Source: Duganella guangzhouensis
GTDB lineage: Bacteria; Pseudomonadota; Gammaproteobacteria; Burkholderiales; Burkholderiaceae_D
Reading direction: 5' to 3'
DNA: 55,116 nt
Assembly (NCBI RefSeq): GCF_009674535.1
Contig: NZ_WKJK01000028.1
Location: 1-55,116, forward strand
Program-made: the position numbers and the translations under genes
In this document: piece after piece, positions 54,065 through 55,116 of the stretch
Layout of the letters: each line of letters opens with the position of its first letter
Position numbering within the stretch: the first letter of the stretch is position 1
The notes under the pieces: generated by a model
Seen by the model: only the letters and a program-made list of their open reading frames with translations
What the model was told of the DNA's origin: nothing
Database searches by the model: none

Positions 54065-55116
54065 TTATTTGCTGCGTATACGCAACTTTATTTGTGTTTG
54101 GCCCGGCGTTACTGGCTGTGGAGGCGATTCCAGATCGCCTGGCGCGGCTATTGCGTTGCCAGTTTTGGAGATGCGGGCGCTGACGGTCAGCTTGTCGAAT
54201 TGTGACAATTTGACACCGGGCATCATGCCCATGGTGTCATCGAGCGTGAATTGCAGCGGCAGGTCGCGCACTTGTTTGCGCAGCACGGCCAGTGGGAAGC
54301 GCGGGCCGTCGACGGCTTTGGCGACCACGAACACGGTGTCGTTGTCGGAGACTTGGGCGCGCAGGGATGGATCGAGTTCGACGACGCCGCTGATGCTGGT
54401 GGCGCCGGGTGCCGCAGTGTTGGCGTTTGCGGTGGCGGGCGCCGGCTGCGGCGCGGTGGCTGCGGCGAACGGCGCGGCGTTGGCCGCCGGTGCGGCGGTT
54501 GGCGTGGCGGCGGCTTGGGCGCTGCCAGCGTCGCCGGTCGGGGCGCCGATGTGGTTCAGGTTATCGCGCGCCATCTGGGCGAATTCGGAGCCGGGGGTGG
54601 CGTTGGCCAACGCGGCTTGCCAGTGCACGGCGGCGGCGGCCAGGTCGCTGCGCTCGAACGAGGCGTCACCCATCAGGATGTGGGCTTTGACGTTTTTCGG
54701 ATCGGCGGCCAGGGCGCGGGTCAGCAGGCGTTCCGGTTCGCCGGACAGCTTTTGATTCTGCGTCATGGCGAGGACGTCGGCGTAGTCGGACAGGATCTGG
54801 GCGTCGTCGGGGATCAGCGCGATCAGGCGCGAGTAGGCGCCGCTGGCGGCGACGAAGCGGCCCATCGCGCTGTAGGAACGGGCCAGCAGTGCCCAGCCGT
54901 TTGGATCTTGCGGCTCGCGCGCCATGCGTTCGGCCAGTTTGGCGACCATGGCTTCGGCTTCGGCGCTGCCATTGCCGTGCGGGTCGGCGTCGGCGGAGGC
55001 CGTGGCCGGCGCGGCGTCCGGCGCGACCAGCGCTTGCGGCGTGCCGAGTTTGGCGTACAGGCCGGCCGCGGCGGCCACCATCAGGACGGCCAGCAAGCCG
55101 GCCTGCCAGCGCGGCA
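54065..55116 (-). CDS. ccmI: Cytochrome c maturation protein CcmI, C-terminal part (partial)
   Basis: The frame is open to the window edge, so the N-terminus is missing. Visible: a transmembrane helix (PRWQAGLLAVLMVAAAAGLY), an Ala/Pro linker, a TPR region (DPNGWALLARSYSAMGRF, IPDDAQILSDYADVLAM, DPKNVKAHILMGDASFE) and a C-terminal CycH-type domain (SISGVVELDPSLRAQVSDND, LDDTMGMMPG). CcmI presents apocytochrome c to the haem ligase. A ccm operon therefore probably lies just beyond the right edge, directly upstream of the multihaem operon, which needs exactly this machinery. Confidence 0.9.
   Translation of the reverse strand, partial: PRWQAGLLAVLMVAAAAGLYAKLGTPQALVAPDAAPATASADADPHGNGSAEAEAMVAKLAERMAREPQDPNGWALLARSYSAMGRFVAASGAYSRLIALIPDDAQILSDYADVLAMTQNQKLSGEPERLLTRALAADPKNVKAHILMGDASFERSDLAAAAVHWQAALANATPGSEFAQMARDNLNHIGAPTGDAGSAQAAATPTAAPAANAAPFAAATAPQPAPATANANTAAPGATSISGVVELDPSLRAQVSDNDTVFVVAKAVDGPRFPLAVLRKQVRDLPLQFTLDDTMGMMPGVKLSQFDKLTVSARISKTGNAIAAPGDLESPPQPVTPGQTQIKLRIRSK

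Overview
This is a GC-rich chromosomal window from a betaproteobacterium, most likely an Oxalobacteraceae member of the Massilia/Duganella/Janthinobacterium type. The evidence is the 5' end of a 16S rRNA gene at the left edge, the gene order rpe-gph-trpE-G-D-(lysE)-C, and the general protein repertoire. No plasmid or phage backbone is seen. The only sign of old mobile or accessory DNA is a decayed PIN-type module next to tRNA-Phe.

Layout. 1-412: 16S 5' end, rrn leader and rrn promoter, minus strand. 410-4745: enoyl-CoA hydratase, an MFS exporter, a UspA protein, MltA, a previously easy-to-miss 27-aa membrane microprotein, and ApaG. 4915-11069: rpe and gph, then a trp operon with a readable attenuator (leader peptide with four Trp codons) and a LysE-family exporter inserted between trpD and trpC. 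11066-19476, minus strand: a membrane diguanylate cyclase, an M61 peptidase, a MocA-like nucleotidyltransferase, an IorAB-type molybdenum hydroxylase, DsbC and a UbiH-family hydroxylase. 19516-20382: tRNA-Phe with promoter and terminator, then the decayed module. 20440-31060: secreted GH43 with a ricin-type lectin domain, an orphan ParA ATPase, a periplasmic-propeller diguanylate cyclase, TrhP/YegQ, a CAP-domain protein, an M28 peptidase and a DUF2058 protein. 31099-36152: a MarR-FUSC-DUF1656-HlyD-NodT efflux operon. 36268-40090: two tandem S9-family proteins that have both lost their catalytic Ser and His.

The most interesting part is 40074-53957: seven tightly packed or overlapping minus-strand genes directly downstream of a ccmI gene. 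They encode a diheme-type membrane cytochrome b, a membrane-anchored decaheme cytochrome c, a lipoprotein with two GlcG/HbpS domains, a large outer-membrane beta-barrel with an SH3-like domain, a 1253-aa decaheme cytochrome fused to an LVIVD-type propeller, a pentaheme cytochrome with one CX4CH site, and an 809-aa fusion of an FAD/NAD(P) oxidoreductase, two cyclic-nucleotide-binding domains and four [4Fe-4S] sites. The parts list (cytoplasmic flavin/iron-sulfur protein, quinone-facing cytochrome b, two decaheme cytochromes, barrel) looks like a trans-envelope electron conduit analogous to porin-cytochrome systems, but with a composition I do not recognise from any described one. The function is inferred from domains only.
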